Source of the DNA: JAIEPM01 sp964546815
Lineage (GTDB): Bacteria; Cyanobacteriota; Vampirovibrionia; Obscuribacterales; Obscuribacteraceae
Reading direction: 5' to 3'
NCBI GenBank assembly: GCA_964546815.1
Contig: CAZJLR010000010.1
Span: 62,001 to 126,000 of the forward strand
DNA: 64,000 bases
Below the pieces are notes generated by a model that made no database searches, had not been told where the DNA came from, and was given only the letters and a program-made list of their open reading frames with translations. This document shows, piece by piece, positions 62,638 through 64,000 of the stretch; within the stretch, counting starts at the first letter, position 1, and every line of letters starts with the position of its first letter. The position numbers and the translations under genes are program-made.

Positions 62638-62938
62638 AGCCTGTATTTCAGCAACACGCTCACTAAACGCAGAAGAAATACAAAAACTAGAACCGGAAAT
62701 TAGCGGATGGACAGTTGTCGACAAGCACCATCTACTAAAGTCATTCAAAATGCCAGATTTTGCAAAAGCGCTCGAACTGGCAAACAAGATTGGCGCACTG
62801 GCAGAAGAAGAGGGGCACCACCCAGACCTCTTAGTGCGCTGGGGTGAGCTCAAAATTGAAATGTGGACTCACAAAGTTGACGGACTGACAGAAGCAGATT
62901 TTGTGCTTGCCGCCAAAATAGATCAAATCACTTCTTAG
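62612..62938 (+). CDS. Pterin-4a-carbinolamine dehydratase
   Basis: PCD dehydrates 4a-hydroxytetrahydrobiopterin, recycling the pterin cofactor of aromatic amino-acid hydroxylases. The 108-aa length is standard. The active-site signature is EEEGHHPDLLVRWGELKIEMWTH as a block (written in part: GHHPDL, W, then THKVDGLTEAD), with the catalytic His pair. AGAGGTG lies seven bases before the ATG, which overlaps the end of the preceding TM2 gene. A PLP-dependent decarboxylase gene follows on the same strand 121 bp downstream. No hydroxylase is seen in the window. Confidence 0.93.
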   Translation: MALAEKKCEACISATRSLNAEEIQKLEPEISGWTVVDKHHLLKSFKMPDFAKALELANKIGALAEEEGHHPDLLVRWGELKIEMWTHKVDGLTEADFVLAAKIDQITS

Positions 62939-63059
62939 AACGTTTAACCGACAGATTAACAGCTCAGATTCCACGTCCGAAAATGGCGAGACGTGCGTTT
63001 TTGTCGATGCTATCATTCGCTCATCAAAAACAAACATATCCCACGAGCGAGCACGAAAC

Positions 63060-64000
63060 ATGAGCGACAACACTGTATTGGAGCGCGCACTTGCGCACGC
63101 CACAGAATACCTGAGCGAAATGGACAGACAAAAAACTGGCATTCAAAATATTCCAGATGACATTCGCAAAGGCTTCGAATCGAAACTAAATCAATCACCC
63201 ATCGCCGCAGAACAAGTCATAGACGAATTGGCTGCAAGCGTAAAAGCTGGTTTGATCGGCAGCGCCGGTGGGAGATTTTTCGGCTGGGTAATCGGCGGCA
63301 CATTGCCGGCAGCACTTGCTGCAGATTGGCTAGCATCAACATGGGACGAAAACGCAGCCTTGTATGCCTGCAGCCCATCCGCCTCAATAGTAGAAGAAAT
63401 CAGCGCAAACTGGCTTAAAGATTTGCTCTTACTGCCAAACACTGCATCTGTTGGCTTTGTGACAGGCTGCCAGATGGCTCACTTTACGTGCCTGGCAGCT
63501 GCGCGAAACAAACTGCTGCAAGACTGCGGCTGGAATGTAGAAGAACAGGGAGTAAATGGTGCTCCAATAATCGAAATCGCCACAAGCGGCGCCCGCCACG
63601 AATCACTCATCAGAGCCGCAAGATTTCTTGGACTCGGACGCAATTCTCTAATCGAAATAGACACTACAGATGATGGCAAAATAAATCTGCAAGCACTCGA
63701 ACAATATCTGAAGAATAGAAAAGGTGCCCCTACAATAGTAGTGTTACAAGCAGGCGATATTAACACAGGCCGATTTGACCCATTCAACGAGGCATGCGAT
63801 CTTGGGCACAAGTATAATGCCTGGATACATGTAGACGGCGCATTTGGCCTATGGGCAGCCGTTTCAGACAAATACAAAAGGCTAGTCGCAGGCATCGAAA
63901 AGGCTGATTCGTGGAGCACTGATGGGCACAAATGGCTAAACGTTCCCTTCGACAGTGGCTTAGCATTTGTAGCACACCCAGAACATCACCGCGCAGCAAT
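63060..64000 (+). CDS. PLP-dependent group II decarboxylase, N-terminal part (cut by window edge)
   Basis: The ATG at 63060 opens a frame of 313 codons that runs off the right edge. The product matches the aromatic-L-amino-acid/glutamate decarboxylase family: GSAGGRFFGWVIGG, TSGARHESLIRAARFLGLG, the Asp that contacts the PLP ring in HVDGAFGLWA, and the PLP lysine, Lys291, in STDGHKWLNVPFDSG. These enzymes remove CO2 from aromatic amino acids, glutamate or related substrates. It probably follows the pterin dehydratase gene in one unit, which would fit aromatic amino-acid metabolism, but the substrate cannot be fixed. The C-terminal domain is missing here. Confidence 0.9.
   Translation, partial: MSDNTVLERALAHATEYLSEMDRQKTGIQNIPDDIRKGFESKLNQSPIAAEQVIDELAASVKAGLIGSAGGRFFGWVIGGTLPAALAADWLASTWDENAALYACSPSASIVEEISANWLKDLLLLPNTASVGFVTGCQMAHFTCLAAARNKLLQDCGWNVEEQGVNGAPIIEIATSGARHESLIRAARFLGLGRNSLIEIDTTDDGKINLQALEQYLKNRKGAPTIVVLQAGDINTGRFDPFNEACDLGHKYNAWIHVDGAFGLWAAVSDKYKRLVAGIEKADSWSTDGHKWLNVPFDSGLAFVAHPEHHRAA

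Noticed and set aside
1..64000. CRISPR arrays, tRNA and rRNA genes, insertion sequences, phage genes
   Set aside because: No regular repeat-spacer pattern, no tRNA T-loop motif (GTTCRANYC) with cloverleaf arms in the gene-free regions, and no transposase, integrase or capsid-like protein was seen.

Overview
The window looks like a chromosomal contig of a moderately AT-rich (roughly 46-48% GC by eye) Gram-negative-type bacterium. Lipoprotein and Sec signal peptides, quinone-linked ETF electron transfer, many TPR and zinc-ribbon proteins, long low-complexity proteins and dispersed palindromic repeats best fit a non-photosynthetic cyanobacterial relative of the Melainabacteria/Vampirovibrionia type (Obscuribacterales-like). 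This assignment is inference from gene content. I found no rRNA, tRNA, CRISPR array, insertion sequence or prophage.

Layout. 1-4.0 kb: a minus-strand operon of circularly permuted ATP-grasp ligase, alpha-E protein and transglutaminase. 4-6.8 kb: small and secreted proteins of unknown role. 6.8-10.8 kb: serS, a DUF3052 protein and proS, all on the minus strand. 10.8-20.1 kb: a TPR-rich block (two coupled TPR lipoproteins, a 752-aa secreted TPR protein and a cytosolic TPR protein) that also holds fabV. 20.4-29.5 kb: a GH13 debranching enzyme fused to a long glycine-rich N-terminal module, a Pro/His/Tyr/Asn-rich protein and a 1481-aa zinc-ribbon repeat protein. 29.6-34.5 kb: a methyltransferase, a tail-anchored protein and the operon etfB-etfA-ETF:quinone oxidoreductase. 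34.8-43.6 kb: a DUF885 hydrolase with a thioredoxin-like protein, an NCS1 permease, a catalase-like peroxidase and small secreted proteins. 43.8-46.3 kb: tdh-kbl (threonine to glycine plus acetyl-CoA). 46.4-64 kb: a TPR protein, a second protein with the glycine-rich module, patatin, a CHASE3-GAF-PAS histidine kinase, a lipoprotein, an Sm-like small protein, UPF0158, a large membrane protein, a YkgJ-type protein, a ROK regulator, a GNAT acetyltransferase, a zinc-ribbon/TPR/TM2 protein, pterin carbinolamine dehydratase and a PLP-dependent decarboxylase cut by the window edge.

Main discovery. Both aminoacyl-tRNA synthetase genes carry a ribosome-sensing attenuator. Each has a TTGACA-type promoter, then a short ORF beginning at or within about one base of the predicted transcription start, then an intrinsic terminator 20-30 bases before the synthetase start codon. 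The serS leader ORF encodes 28 residues, 8 of them serine, with four consecutive Ser codons. The proS leader ORF encodes 18 residues with three prolines. In proS the classical alternative pairings (1:2, 2:3, 3:4) can be drawn directly. No T-box signature is present. The leader ORFs therefore appear to sense the cognate amino acid or charged tRNA, apparently from near-leaderless transcripts.

Other points of interest are a dispersed palindromic repeat family (five loci) that in one place supplies a gene's stop codon, a glycine-rich N-terminal module attached to two different C-terminal domains (GH13 and a possible kinase fold), an ETF:quinone oxidoreductase whose Rossmann glycine motif is degenerate, and an Sm-like 70-aa protein.
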